Source of the DNA: Epiperipatus broadwayi
Taxonomy: Eukaryota > Onychophora > Udeonychophora > Euonychophora > Peripatidae
DNA: 64,000 nucleotides
Direction of reading: 5' to 3'
Assembly: GCA_028023455.1 (NCBI GenBank)
Contig: JAQFVV010012394.1
Location: 33,181,150 to 33,245,149 of the forward strand
A program made the translations under genes and the position numbers. The notes under the pieces are model-generated. The model was not told where the DNA came from. It ran no database searches and saw nothing but the letters and a program-made list of their open reading frames with translations. This document shows positions 21,290-33,943 of this stretch, in pieces. Each line of letters starts with the position of its first letter. Within the stretch, counting starts at the first letter, position 1.

Positions 21290-24200
21290 GTAAAACATTT
21301 GCTTATTTTCGTTTATTCTATAATAGCCATTGCATTGCATTAATTTGTAAAGCCTCCAGAGACAAGTAAATTTGAACTCTATCAAGCATGCATAAAATGA
21401 ACTATTTATGTGCATGTTTGTGAATGTGAGATAATTTATCAATGTCAAATATTATTATGCTTTTCATAAGATCTATATTATAATGTGTTAATTTAAAATG
21501 TGCATGTGTTATATTAGTTAAAAAATTATAAAGTTGTTTAAATTTAGTAAATTAATGTTAGTTAATAAATTGTCTTTAAAATTAAACTCTATTTGTCGGT
21601 CAATTCTTTTTATCAATCTCTTTTATAAATTCCTTTTACAATTCTTTTATCAATTCTTTTAACCACTAATTATGTATAATCTATTAGTGATTACAAACAG
21701 CTGAGCTAGTCATGGATTTAGGTGTTGAGTTAGTGGCCATTTCTCAAAGTGCATTGTTTATTTTTTTTGAATAAATAACTGGCGCCCGTGTTTATACACA
21801 AACAAAAAAAAGTGCTTTGAACGTGGTGTTGAACTCAACAGTCGAGAAGAAGTTATGTCCTGGAAATGTAACACTAGTTATATATTTTATAGCTATCGTT
21901 TGGGCATACATACTCTCTGAGTATGTTCTTCTCTGCCTAAGAGGCTGGTGTTTCGAGGATGCATATTCGAACACGGTACAATATATATATATATATAGTG
22001 ACCTTTAGTTTTTTTCATACAGAAACTAATGATTGGAAAATAAATGGTAGGGTTAATTTCTTAACTATTTATAAGTAAAAAAAAAATTTTTACATTAAGA
22101 AAAATTGAAAGCTTTATTTGGAGAAATTAATAACTGTGTAGCTTAAAGTGAACATATAGAGAGAATCAGTTTGTAATTGTTTAAAATTATAGCTAGCATT
22201 ATATAAAGAAAAGGGGGCATCGGCTTTTGTATGCACTGTTGCTTTTTTATGTGCTGTAATATCTGAAAAATAAATATTTATATGTCTAAAATAAAAGTCT
22301 TCTTGAATCATAATATTTATCAATAAAAATGTTAGTGCAAATTGAAATTGAACTTGTTATAAATAGGTTTAAAATTATAGGAAATTATAAGAGATATTTG
22401 TGCTAATGTGAGTAGGAACAAGCAGTTCTGTATTTAGTATTGTATGTGCATGTGTGGTGTATATATAGATTTTTTTTCTTTTGTAGAAAATTATACATTG
22501 TGCTCTGTATTATTTGATAATACAGTGTAAAATAAATTTATTTGTATAGGAATTATTTATTGTTTTCAGCTCTAAACTAGATTCAAGTTTTAAATAAAGG
22601 AATTTTTTTAAAATAATATCTCTTTTACAAAATTCCCAATAATTCTAAATTTCTTTTGCATGGTTTTCATAAATCAAAGGCAATGTGTTCACAAAATTGA
22701 GCTGAAGATAATAAACCAGCTTAACATTTAACATGTGGAGGTCAAAAGGTTAAATTTCCAAGAGAAAGTCTAAATTAGAGAAAACCAGGCATGGTAAAGA
22801 GAACTGACAGATGATTTTTTTTCTCCCTATAAAAAGGCTAAGGAAAATGAGAGGGGAACAGACTCTTTTTGCTAATTCAATCTCTGATGGGTTTCCTCTG
22901 ATTGTTTTCTCTCTTGAATTGACTTAACTTGTTAAGAAGTGTAAAAGTGTTACTTAAATATGAAGTGCTAATTCAGCTGTAAATAGTGTGCGTTTCTGTC
23001 TCTCCAAGATCAATTATGACCAAATTAGCTTGTAATAAAAGATTTTATATTCAGTACCTCAATCTTTATATTGGGTTCTTTAAAGTTTGTTTAAAAAAAA
23101 CATCTCAGGAAAAGTATTGCATCCATGGCTTGTTAATAAAACTCCAAGGAAAGATCAAACTTTGATAGAAAGTTAGATGACTAATCAATATTTTTAACAG
23201 TAATTTTTTTTTGATTGTGATGAATCCAGGAATGACAAAAGGCAAAGCATCTACAACAGTATTTTATTTAAAATCTTTTTTTTCCTCCTAAAAGAAACCA
23301 GAAAAAACGAAATTTTAAAAACAAAATCCAAGAAAAACAAGAAAAATGATGACATTTGAAGAAACTAAATATGAAACCAAGCATCTAAATTCAAACCCAG
23401 AAAGAAAAATATTCAAATGTGAAAGTAATCTGCAGGACTCATTTTCAACTACTTTTAATTATCACGATCAATGTAGCTACATATTGATTAAAGGAACTTT
23501 ATGTGCATCTATAAAATATACATTTTCTAAGGCAAATGAACTAAATGGTAATTGGTGTTGGTGGACAATGATATCAAGTCTTCATACTTAGCTTTGAAGG
23601 AAAGAGACAATCCATAATGTTTATTATTTATTTATTTTGCTTTATTTATATGTGTAGCATGTTTGATAGAGATTAACAATTTTTTTTTTAAAAATAAAAT
23701 TATTTTAGACCATAAAGTCCCATTGAAGTTAAAAAGAAAAGGGAATTAAAAATGTTAAAGTGTAATAATGAAGAAGTATAAATGCTTACGTATTTGTAAA
23801 AAAAAAAGGAAAATATATTTTTTATGATCAAAATTATATGCTTAATATTAGATGTATAAAAAGTGATTGGATAATCATGTGAATAGTTGTTTCTATGCTA
23901 TAATATGTTGATTCAATCTGTTATTAATATAAAGATTGGATGGGTGGTGCTGTGTGCTTGATTTTTTTTAAATTGATATAGTTCATAGGTTTGATTCATG
24001 ATCCAGGCAGACTTTGTCATGTGCATCGAGACTGTAATTTCCATATATGTGTGTGTATATGGAAAGTTACACATGCTTGTTAGTACTGAGGTAGAGTTAT
24101 CTTACCACCTTGAAGGGATAGATCAAAAATGACTATCTCATAATTTATTCACTATTGCAGTAGGAGATTGAGGACCAGTTCCCGGCTCCATTTATTTTTA

Positions 24201-26440
24201 TTTAAGTAGGGAATTATTGGTAGAGTTATTGATAGAATTGTGGAATATGTTATGTACACTTATATAGGAGTAAGTGTGTAGAGAAATATAGTTCCTCACA
24301 TGATTCTAGTCTCAGAGAAGACTTCTCTCTGGCCAATGCAGACATTTGAAGTCGTGAGTTTTTTTTTTAAATTTTCCTTACTGAGACACTGATATGTGCA
24401 TTATGAAGTGCTGCATAGTGCTATGAAATATAGAGGTATTGCAAGACAGGATAAAAGTTGCTGTGAAAGGATTAGGTTGTAATCAGATGTGTGTGTTGAT
24501 GTGGGGGGTGAGAAAGAGTTTAATTTATAAGCTGACCAATCTGTGGTCAGAGTTTGTGAACTATAATAAAATTGAATATCATCAGGCTGGGGCAACATGC
24601 TGACCTATCAAAATATATACAGTCACTAAAGTGGAAAGCAGTGCATATTTAGCATGCATGAATGTAAAATTATGGTTTTATTATTTAAACCCATTTGTTG
24701 GACCGATTAGAGATTTTACATGTCACATCATCTTTTCATAGGAAATATAAGAGAGATTATTGCTTGATGGAATAATTAAATTGAAAATTATTATAAAGAT
24801 GTTATTGACTGCTGGAATAGTTCAATTTATAATGGTTATAATAAAAGGGGAGCAGAAATTTATAGGTTCTATGCAAGTTATGAGAATTTCATATTATACT
24901 TAAATACAGAATTCTGATTCTGATTCCATGTGTAAGTATGTTAATATTCAATTAAAAGATGGGTCAAGACAATGGTTAAGTTAGAAAAAAATTTAGTTAA
25001 TCTAAAATATGTATTAAGTATCATTATTATTATTATTATTATTATTATTTAGTAAATTTCATATAATATTTGAGTGTAGTGATATTATATAGATGTGCTT
25101 TTTTTTATTATTGTAATAAAGATTTGTTATTATGAATTTACATGCGTGTCTTGTGTTTGATATTTCAAATGTCTCCAGAATCTATATCCAGCACCTATAT
25201 CTAAAATTAACATCAGATCACATTTAAATTTGCATAAGTGTCTTATATTGATTGATTCCATAGTGATTTACATTATCCATTTTATATTAATTGATTTTCA
25301 TAGTTTATTTGCATAATTTGTTTTTATGATTGATTTCCATGTTTCACTTACTTTGACAAAAATGTATTAGAATTAAAATTACTAATTAAATTTGGTCAAA
25401 CAGACGATATGAAATAGAATAAAATGAGAGAAAATAGCCAATTTAGGTATATTGAATTTAGTCATTTGGTTCATTGCAATGTTATGAATATTGGGAGCAG
25501 ACATAAAATCCCTTTCCTGTTTTTGGTATGTAATGTGATTCCCACTGGTAATTAAAGTTTAACTTAGCAAATTTTGGGATCATATCCATTGCAATGTAAT
25601 CGTTAATAATTGCACCTCATTAGCAGATCTAGACCTTGAAAAGAGTACTTTGATTATTAAATCTAAGAGCTAGCTTGGAAGTTAAGTAGCATAAATATTA
25701 AGAGACGGGAAATACTATTCTTCTAATAAGGATCATGAATTGATAGTCGGTGGGAAGGCTTACTTGTGTATTTAAGAGAATAGGATTAAGAGTTATCAGT
25801 TTAAAGGAGAAGATAACACAGACATTCAGTGTTATATAATTGTAACTATTGAAAGTGATAGATGCTGAGAATGAAAAATAAAGTAGTGGAATTAAATGGG
25901 AATGATTTATTTATAACATTTATGTATCCTACTTTAAATGAAATAATAAATTTATATTATAAATTTAAGTTATGATCTCTCCGCATCGATTACTAATTTA
26001 TTTCTAGTCATGTATGAATTAGAAATGTATACAACATTTTCATAGGTACAACTCAAGATCATGTATTTATATTAAAGTTGTTGAAGAAAGTTGTCTCATT
26101 ATTAGTTAGTAATAAGAATTTATGATAGAAACATTCGCATAATTGTTCCTAGGTTTGAAATTGAATTGGATTTATCAACATTATATTTTTTTTGAGAGAC
26201 CATTTAATTACTTTCTCCATTGTCTTCTATAGTAATAAGCATGGATGATGATAATCTCTGGTGGGCATTATAATTTCATAGTTGAAATTTGGCACCCAGG
26301 TATACTTAATCTTATTATTAATATCATTAGATAAACACACTAGCCGTATGGTTGATCCCAGGGTTAGTTTTGATTGACTAGCTACTTAAAACAAAGTTGA
26401 GGTTACAATATATATAACAAATAATAATCCTCTTTAGCAG
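21290..26440. other. Long gene-free intron stretch
   Basis: Mostly AT-rich sequence without a supported gene. An ATT run lies at 25024-25050. A 24-base T/A-rich tract and a GT run occur around 22445 and 24040. The 81-codon frame at 23346-23591 has ordinary composition but no family signature. Between 24060 and 24200 a segment (GGTAGAGTTATCTTACCACC, then GAGGACCAGTTCCCGGCTCC) has the look of a decayed SINE, but no A/B-box pair is convincing. Confidence 0.35.
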
Positions 26441-26449
26441 TCACACAAC

Positions 26450-27130
26450 AAATTCATCCATTTTTTCATTCTGTTTGCTCATTGCCCGATCTTCAACACC
26501 ACATATCTCACCCATCTCTTATATCACTCAGCAAAGTTAGTGTTCTCCATCTTTCCATTTTGTTTCCAATCACTAATTTCACTGAACTGTTATTCTTTAA
26601 ATTATTTTTTCTTTATAAAATATATCAAATCCAGTTTTTCTTTCTATTCCTAATTTTCTCTCTTTATCTTCTTTTTTTCATTTATCCTTTTTAAAACCTT
26701 CTCAGCACCATTTTCTCATTTATCATTTTATTCATCCAACTAATTTTCTCCACTTTTCTTCATAACATTCCAAAGGTCTCCAATCTGTTTCTCATTCTTA
26801 TATTCATTGTCCATGTTTTACAGCCATGCAATAATGCATTCCACAAATAGCAATTAATTACTCATTTTCTTAATTTCTCCTTCAAAAGCCCACAAAATAT
26901 TTTCTTTCTCTTAATAAAAACCTCATTTCCAATATTATCTTTTAATTTTATCTTTATTTCTTCCATCCTTCATAACCAATTATCCAAATATCTAAATCCA
27001 TCCAGAATGTTAAACTACATATCATTAATATCAACTTGTATTCTTGTTTTTCTTAGTCTTCTCAATATCAATCATTATTCATATTTCATTAATCCTTCCT
27101 AGAATTTATTCAATATAGATTTTTAACATT
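26450..27130 (-). pseudogene. Decayed LINE reverse-transcriptase tail
   Basis: Minus-strand 26835-26770 reads GCKTWTMNIRMRNRLETFGM with one frame. This matches the LINE motif [YC]-G-[CS]-[EK]-[TS]-W-x-[MLI] followed by R-[LI]-x-[AT]-F, which lies after the RT domain of RTE/CR1-type elements. The surrounding sequence is strongly biased to T and C on the plus strand and has no open frame. This is an old fragment. Confidence 0.6.
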
Positions 27131-27216
27131 ATTGTTTAAAGACGGTTGTCTTGACAACAGACTGAGATTGTTGATTATTATTGATATTGTTTAAGTGTTG
27201 ATTGTATTCATGTACT

Positions 27217-27224
<8 letters not shown>

Positions 27225-27254
<30 letters not shown>
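27225..27254 (+). repeat. (TG)n microsatellite
   Basis: About fifteen TG units follow a TATATA tract. The preceding 27135-27200 (GGTTGTCTTGACAACAGACTG, then GATTATTATTGATATTGTTT) matches the right arm of the palindrome at 31061-31252. It is a half-copy of that element. Confidence 0.8.
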
Positions 27255-27255
<1 letters not shown>

Positions 27256-27791
27256 AAAAGATAGGTTAGAGTGCTGAGAAGATAAATTGAACATGAAGAG
27301 CCCTTCATCCTGCAGTGGATCAACAATAGTTGGAAATAATGACGATGATGATACATATATAATAAAATTAAATTCGATCTTACGCCATCATCAATAATTG
27401 TAGAACCTGAAAGTATATTTATGTTTTTAAACTTTAAAGAAGTACAGACAATTCGCTGTGAACGTAATGACAGGAATAATAATAAAATTAAAGCAATATG
27501 ATTAATTAATAATGTAAATTCAGTGACGAACAGAAAATGTGTTCACATGAGTGCATTTTAGAATATGTACTTAAGCATTGAATTTTGTATCTATTGTTTT
27601 TAAAATATAATTGTTACTTTTGTCATGGATGCTTAGCTCTATAAATACATTATAGTTAAAGTTTTTAATATTTTCTCATATTTGAAGCAGTTTTTGTAAT
27701 ACTTTTAACTTGTTATAATATATAATATTTTATTTCAAAAATGTTTTTATTTAATTTGACGTATAACGCACTAAAAACTAAACACGTCAAG

Positions 27792-27872
27792 TGTTGGTGG
27801 TCGAGTGGTCAACACAGCTGCCTTACAAGCAGTTGTTTCGGGTTAGTGGGTTCGCTTCCCGACCGATGCTAT
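27792..27872 (+). tRNA. tRNA-like sequence, Val(TAC)-like, probably SINE head or pseudogene
   Basis: An A-box-like TGGTCGAGTGGT is followed by an anticodon arm GCTGC-CTTACAA-GCAGT (5-bp stem with one wobble, anticodon TAC). A B-box GGTTCGCTTCC follows, one base from consensus. The variable region of about 14 bases is too long for tRNA-Val and the acceptor stem does not pair well. A functional tRNA is therefore unlikely; a tRNA-derived SINE or pseudogene fits better. It is followed by an A-rich tract. Confidence 0.5.
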
Positions 27873-28416
27873 GACACATAAAAAAAATGAAAAAGCAAAA
27901 CAACTAAACAATATTTTTTAGTTTTTAATGTATTACTCTTTAAATTAAATAAAAGCATTTTTATAAACTATTTTTTATGTATTCCTTTTTAGTTATATAC
28001 TGAATTTTTTCCAGAGAATTTTGTACTTTATTCATATTCAAATTTACAAATTAAGAATGTAAACAATGCTATTGTATTTCGAGTTTTTGAAATGAAATTC
28101 ATGTGAGGTAAAAATAGATTATAATATTATTTTGTTTATAAAGAGAATGTTTTAAAAAGCATGTTTTAGTTAAACAATCAAGGCAAATTAATATTTAGCC
28201 TTTATTTGTGATTCTTTCTATTTTAATTAATGGTAAACACATTTAACTGCATATGGTGTGATATGGCTACTCCTTTCTCAAAGTCAGGAATCTCTCAGCC
28301 AATATGCCCCAAAAAACTGTTAGCCACATTATCTTCCTTTAAAATGCCCCCACCCTAAGTTTTTCCTATATTTTTTTCTATCCTGCTCTATCCCATTTCC
28401 ACAACATCATTTTTGT

Positions 28417-28611
28417 CTACTCCATGATCTTTGTATCTATATCCCACTGATCTTTTTCCAACACCAACATAAAAACCCAAAACCCCTTTTCTGTATAATC
28501 ACTTGGTCTATATTTATTCTCCCACAACTTCATTATTTGTACCCATTCTGCTTGCAAGAATTTACCTTCCGTTAGCAAATGCCTAATATTTTTCAATAGC
28601 AAACTCTCCAT
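28417..28611 (-). CDS. Unrecognised open frame carried by the foldback family
   Basis: The 64-codon frame opens MESLLLKNIRHLLTEGKF, then EWVQIMKLWENKYRPSDYTE, and ends near DIDTKIME. It continues past the stop as similar coding-like sequence (WTKMMLWKWDRAG). The copy at 18756-19100 aligns with it codon by codon but has stops and shifts. Two independent copies therefore once shared a protein. Its ATG is the same TATGGAG that other family members continue differently (GTTTTGCC), so the head of the protein sits at the element arm. The family is unknown to me. It could be a captured host exon or a transposon protein. Confidence 0.4.
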   Translation of the reverse strand: MESLLLKNIRHLLTEGKFLQAEWVQIMKLWENKYRPSDYTEKGFWVFMLVLEKDQWDIDTKIME

Positions 28612-28700
28612 ACAGCAATGTCAGCAACTGCAAACCTTAGTAATCAGTGAATGCAAAAAGGTGTGTATAAAATTCCTGTCTAATACCTATTCATCCAATA

Positions 28701-28742
28701 TCCCCAGACTAGTTTCTAGCTTGTGGCCTTCATCAGTGAGAA
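28701..28742 (-). ncRNA. Hammerhead-ribozyme-like motif, best copy of the foldback family
   Basis: Minus strand: TTCTCA (stem I), CTGATGA, A, GGC-CACAA-GCT (stem II, one G-U), A, GAAA, then CTAGT forming a short stem III, C at the cleavage site, and TGGGGA closing stem I with two G-U pairs. All catalytic core bases are intact. Compared with the 6928 copy, stem I and stem II differ only by changes that keep pairing (C-G to T-G, GCC to GCT). Confidence 0.7.
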
Positions 28743-29635
28743 GCCATGGAACTGAGATCATTTCCCTTGGATCTTAGAATCCAATGCAACCCACTAGTAC
28801 CAAACGTTTGCCTATTTGGTTAACTATAAAGTTAAGAGTCCAAGATGAAAACACAATAATGTTCTCAATCCAAGTTTATTCACTTGTATAATCCTATAGA
28901 TTTGAACCCAGTTCAGAATTGCTGAAAACATTATTGTGTCCTCATTTGGGGCTCCTAGATTTACAGTTAATTAAAAGATAAAAGATGGATGCTGGAGAGA
29001 TGCATTGAATCTTAAGCTTTAAGTGCAATGCTCTCGGTTTCAAAGTTCCTCACTGATAAAAGCATCAAGCTAGAAACTAATCTACTGATGAGTAAACATT
29101 AGAGAGAGATTCTTGCATCCATTGATTATTAATACTTGAAATTGGTGGCATTATTTTATGGAGAATTTTATATTGTTATTAATAGCTTGTGTAAGCATAC
29201 GAAAAGTTGATCACATGATATTTTGGTGGCTTTAAACACATTTAAGTAAATATTCAATGACTGTATTTTATTATTTTAAAAAAATGCATTACTGAAATCT
29301 TATTAACTAATATCACACATTTTGAAATTTAGCCTGCAAAAACTGTTAAAGTGGACGGCTGGATAGACAATCTTGAAATATTTCTGGGTCATATTGTATT
29401 GACATTAATACTTCATACTTGTATAAAATTTGATGAAAATCCTTTTGATAAATATATGTTAAAAATCAATTATATGATTTCATATTAAAGACAAACAAAC
29501 AGGATTTTTAAATTAAATAAATGCATTTAATAAAAATAATAAAATTTGATAAAGTTTTTTCAATTTAAATTCAGTATTTATAATCATGTTTATAAATTTA
29601 TATAAAAATATAATAAAATCTAATTTTCAGGAAAA

Positions 29636-29890
29636 TTTTCCAACTTCACTTCTCTCCATACTTTGTTGGGTGGTGTGAAGTCTTTGTATTTCTCTTCTAT
29701 TAAGTGTCCAAGTCTTATACCCACTACTAAAACATAATTATTAAAAAAGTTTCATTTTCAAACAGATACATACACACATATATATATATCATCATCATCA
29801 AAAATCATTATCAATTCACTGCAAGATGAAGATCTCTTCAAGTTTAATCCATTTTCTCGGATCTTTAGCTTCTCTTCTCCACATCACACA
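29636..29890 (-). pseudogene. Two LINE tail scraps related to 62320-62740
   Basis: Positions 29655-29720 match 62668-62733 (CTCTCCATACTT, GAAGTCT, CTCTTCTATTAAGTGTCCA). Positions 29795-29890 match 62323-62450 (ATCATCATCATC, CACTGCA, GTTTAATCCAT, TCTTCTCCACATCAC). The order is reversed relative to 62-kb, so this copy has been rearranged or two scraps sit side by side. No frame is left. Confidence 0.65.
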
Positions 29891-30689
29891 CACTTTCTTA
29901 TTTCAATAAATGCACAAATAATCACTATATTCTATGACATTTATAAATACTTATTAATATTTTGATATATTATATATTCAAATTAATTAAAAAATAGTAA
30001 TTCATATAATTTATGCTCTAGTTTTGGTCATAAATCCATTAGAGCATCACATTTATTCAGGAAACACTACGTTTTTACTAATTCATTTTCCACTATTGTT
30101 TACTATTTTGATATATTCTACTATTGTAATCCTTTCCTTAAAAATATGTTTAAATATATTTGCCACTTATTATTACATGTTTTATATAACTTTGACACTT
30201 TATTTGTTTAGATTAAATTTTGTGATTTATTTTTAACATATTACTATCAAGTAGTTTTCCTTCAAATTTGGTCCATGTGTTAGAAATCAATGGCGATGCA
30301 AAATGTCATTAAAATATTTCAAGGTGATGCAATCATTTGTTCAGTCTAACAGTACTGGCAGACAAATTTCAAATGTGTTGACATCAGTTTAATAAGTTTT
30401 TAGTGATGTTCTAAGACATCTGCATATTAAAAAAATGTTTCCACTAAAAATATTAATTGTCAATTAAAATAAAAGGGATTCTTAATTTCTTTTTATTATA
30501 AAAGTTGTTTTTTCTAACAAAAAAAGCCTCATTCCTAAATAAAACAGTACGGAAGTGGATTTTTTAATGCAAACAACTTTTCTTTCAAATATTATACAAA
30601 CTATGATATTGTTTTTATTCACCATTTTAAAATCTGAATAGAAATAATTAAAAAAGTATCTGATTGTTAAAAATAATATATATATATAT

Positions 30690-30862
30690 TTGATAATAAA
30701 TGTTTTTATTTACTGTCCATCAAAAAGCCAGAAATAATTGTTTTCTTCAATTACAATTTGGGTTTTTATCATGCTTTTATTTCAAATTAATTTGCGGTTG
30801 AAGAAAACAATTATTTTTGATTTTTTAGTACACAATAAATAAAACTGTTTATTATAAAATAT
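30690..30862. repeat. Imperfect inverted repeat (small foldback)
   Basis: The arm ATAATAAATGTTTTTATTTA through AAATAATTGTTTTCTTCAA at 30690-30751 is inverted at 30798-30862 (TTGAAGAAAACAATTATTTTT to AAAACTGTTTATTAT). Arms are about 62 bp and the loop about 45 bp. A palindromic MITE remnant is likely. Confidence 0.65.
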
Positions 30863-31060
30863 TATGTATATATTATTTATTTTCATATTAGTTTTTCTTT
30901 TGCTGTATTTGCTTTGATGATATTTCTTCTATATTTTTTGTTCTCGTTTACTTTTGTTTTTCTTTTATTCTTTTTTATTTTAATTTATCTCCTACATTTA
31001 TTTGTTTTACCATAATCATACTAAGGATAACAAATAATAAGTGAAAATTGGTTTATAAGT

Positions 31061-31252
31061 AATCATTAAAACCAGTCAATACCCAAACAATCTCAATAGC
31101 AATAGCAATCGACAATCTCAAACTGTTGTCAAGGCAACCTCCTTTTAACAATAAAGGTAGATTGTTAAAAGGAAGTTGCCTTGACAACAGTTTGAAATAG
31201 TTGATTGTTATTGATGTTGGGATTGTTTAAGTGTTGACTGGTTTTAATGATT
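31061..31252. mobile_element. Palindromic foldback element, 192 bp
   Basis: Arms of about 90 bp run from AATCATTAAAACCAGTCAA to CTTTTAACAAT, and from ATTGTTAAAAGGAAG to GACTGGTTTTAATGATT, with only an 8-base loop (AAAGGTAG). One arm carries an extra CAATAG unit. A half-copy occurs at 27135-27200. Coding is absent and no target duplication is obvious. It lies 460 bp from exon 2. Confidence 0.8.
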
Positions 31253-31508
31253 AAGAAACAATGATTTAACATTTATCTGGATATAATTTTGAACTACAAT
31301 CATATTAAAATGATCTCCCTAGCTCAAACAATTTCTTTGTTTCTTCCTTAGTCTGCATATGTGGGTACTTTTTATTTATTTAAAAAAAAATTTAAGCATT
31401 TCTTTTTGATGTGGATCTCATTTTGTAATGTGATTGTTTAATTACAAATATTAACAATTGCACAATATATAAAAAATAATATATTTTTGAGACAATCAAC
31501 TAACATAC

Positions 31509-31724
31509 CCAATTCATACAACTGTATCACTTCATTAAAATATTTTTCATTAGCTTTATAACATTTATTTAATTTTGTTAATTTAAATGCTGTTGACTTA
31601 TCTTTGTCACTCATTTCATTATGATTCTGGATAATATTTGAATGTTTTCGAAGAAATGTCACCTGTCCATCTTCAGTTTCATCCCATTCTATATTAGCCT
31701 GCCCTAAAATTTCCAAAACAATTT
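31509..31724 (-). CDS. Arrestin domain-containing protein, coding exon 2
   Basis: Second coding exon, 216 nt. The acceptor is a T-rich tract ending TTCAG at 31725 and the donor is GTATGT at 31508. Joined to the phase-1 end of exon 1, it continues as E-IVLEILGQANIEWDET, which matches the arrestin pattern I-x-[LV]-x-[LVF]-x-G-x-A-x-[VI]-x-W-x-E. A basic, polar and less conserved stretch follows, then EKYFNEVIQLYEL, the usual Y-F-x strand before the LPPG hairpin. It ends in phase 1. The two introns around it are about 29.8 kb upstream and 14.8 kb downstream. They are packed with mobile elements, yet the exon frame is clean, so the gene looks alive. The middle, about residues 60-90, is longer and more polar than is usual. 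Confidence 0.88.
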
Positions 31725-32234
31725 CTGAAAAAAAATAGACCTGACATCAGTTTATCATGTCTTAAGTGTTATACTAATTTTTAAAATGACACACATGCAT
31801 ACACACAGACTATATATAAAATTCAATTCTACATTAATATTTATTAAAAATCTATTTAATTGAAAATATGTCCAAATATATTGTAAAAACAATTTACAAA
31901 CAAGATATACAAAAGAATCGCTTAAACAAACCTGTAAATAACCAGAGAAGAGTGGAGAATAATAGCACTCAAAACATTGAGTAATTTACTAATCTGTCTT
32001 GTCTATTTGTGTGTTATCGCTAACAGTTGTTTGTGTTGGAAAAGTTTAAATAAAGTTTAAAACTTTTTAAACCTTCACCAATTAATAATAGGTGATGAAA
32101 ATAGTCCAACACATCACCACATTTAATATATGATCATTACAAATCTTCAGGTAAATTCTGTAAATAATGCATCTATCTTATGATATGAATGTTAATATAT
32201 TTTTCAGATAAAAGATTATTTCTAATACCTGACC

Positions 32235-32400
32235 CAAAATTCTCCATACAGTAGTGCCAAGCCAGAGTAATCAATGGATGAGTGGTACCACTGTATGAAG
32301 AGTTTTTGCCTCTGTTTTTAAGAGCTTGAACAAGCATAAAAAATGATCATGTGATGGTTAGTGATGTAATACCTGATCCTTTAGTTTGTTATATAGATCT
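32235..32400. mobile_element. Internally deleted foldback-family copy
   Basis: TTCTCCATACAGTAGTGCCA then GAGTAATCAATGGATG runs straight into GTACCACTGTATGAAGAG and GTTTTTAAGAGCTTG, AAAATGATCATGTGATG. The two outer arm ends are joined with the hammerhead centre missing. Confidence 0.6.
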
Positions 32401-33663
32401 TATGTGAAAATTTGTTTGTAAATTGTTGTAGTAACATATTTAGAGTTATTTGTTTTATAAAGTAGGTTTATATTCTTGGTTTACATATTGATCAACTGTA
32501 AAATTATTTACATAATCATTAAAATAATTACTATTAAATAGTAATAGTAATGTTCATTTTAATTCACACCCTCTGTAGAAATTTTCACAATGTTTTAAGT
32601 AGTAGTATTGGAAGAAAACATCAATCAATCTCTGCTGAACACAAGTTTCTGCAATAACTGATATTATGAGCAGGCAGAAAACTTTAAACATTTCTGCTTC
32701 AATCAATAATTTAAAAATAATTTTAGTATGTTATTTCATTTAATGTTTAGTCCTTCAGCCAAATAACTGGTTTATAAATCTTTCAATATAAGCATCTTTT
32801 ATTGTACCAATGCAAACAAACAATAGGCAGATGTGGCAACATGGCACTTTTCAAGCCATAATGAGATCTCATTCATACAGTTGTGAAAATAAAAATGTCC
32901 CAGTTGTTTATGCATTTATAATTACAAATATTTAACTTAGAAATACAAAATCAACATAAATTTTAAGTGTGAGAAAAATTAATATTTTTGAAAATGCAAA
33001 TTGAAATGTGTCGTGGTAAGATAGTCATTTGTTTCTGACTACGATTGGTATATTGATTAGGTATTTAATTTTGTACTTTCTAAACTAATCCAGTAACTAG
33101 ATGATTTAATATTATGTGTTATTTCATTTATTACTATCTTGATTTACCTTTATATATATATATTTTAACCATGTCCATTTGCATACTCACTTCCGGGCAA
33201 TATAAATATTAAGTAAAATGAGTTAGCTCAGTTATGATTACGTTTGATTAAATACAAATAATTGATAAATAAAATAGCCTGCATTATATTAAAACATTCT
33301 ACTAGCAAAATAATGAAAAGGTTCAGTTTATACAATAAATAAATAAATATTTATTTATATCATGAGACTTGGAAGTGAAATACAGATGACAAGAAAGATT
33401 ACATTGAGCCAATATACCACAGGATACTACCTCAATGGCATAAGAACACTATCCCCCCTATTACTATCTCAAATAAACATAGCATTCTTATGACTTTAAT
33501 AAATCCTACTCATTAAGATTAAACTAATAATTAAATCTTAATCTTTTATTTATAATAATTTAGCTCAATAAAATCTCAGGTTCATAAAACTATTCTAAGT
33601 TAATTAAAATCACTGTAGTAAAACATGATAAGGGATTTTTATGTCATACTCTACTACACTTAA

Positions 33664-33943
<280 letters not shown>

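Larger units (their letters stand above)
28250..29240. mobile_element. Most complete foldback-family copy, with hammerhead motif
   Basis: The left arm runs through AACTCTCCATACAGCAATG, GTAATCAGTGAATGC, the hammerhead motif and GATGAAAACACAATAATG (28590-28872). The right arm is its inverse (28928-29165), from AAAACATTATTGTGTC through a decayed hammerhead at 29049-29092 to CATCCATTGATTATT and TATGGAGAATTTT. The loop carries TAGATTTGAACCCAGTTCAG. Outside the left arm is a protein-like segment shared with 18756-19010. No RT or transposase is recognised. Confidence 0.7.

Noticed and set aside
27792-27872. Functional tRNA-Val gene
   Set aside because: The acceptor stem does not pair and the variable region is too long; a SINE head or pseudogene is likelier.
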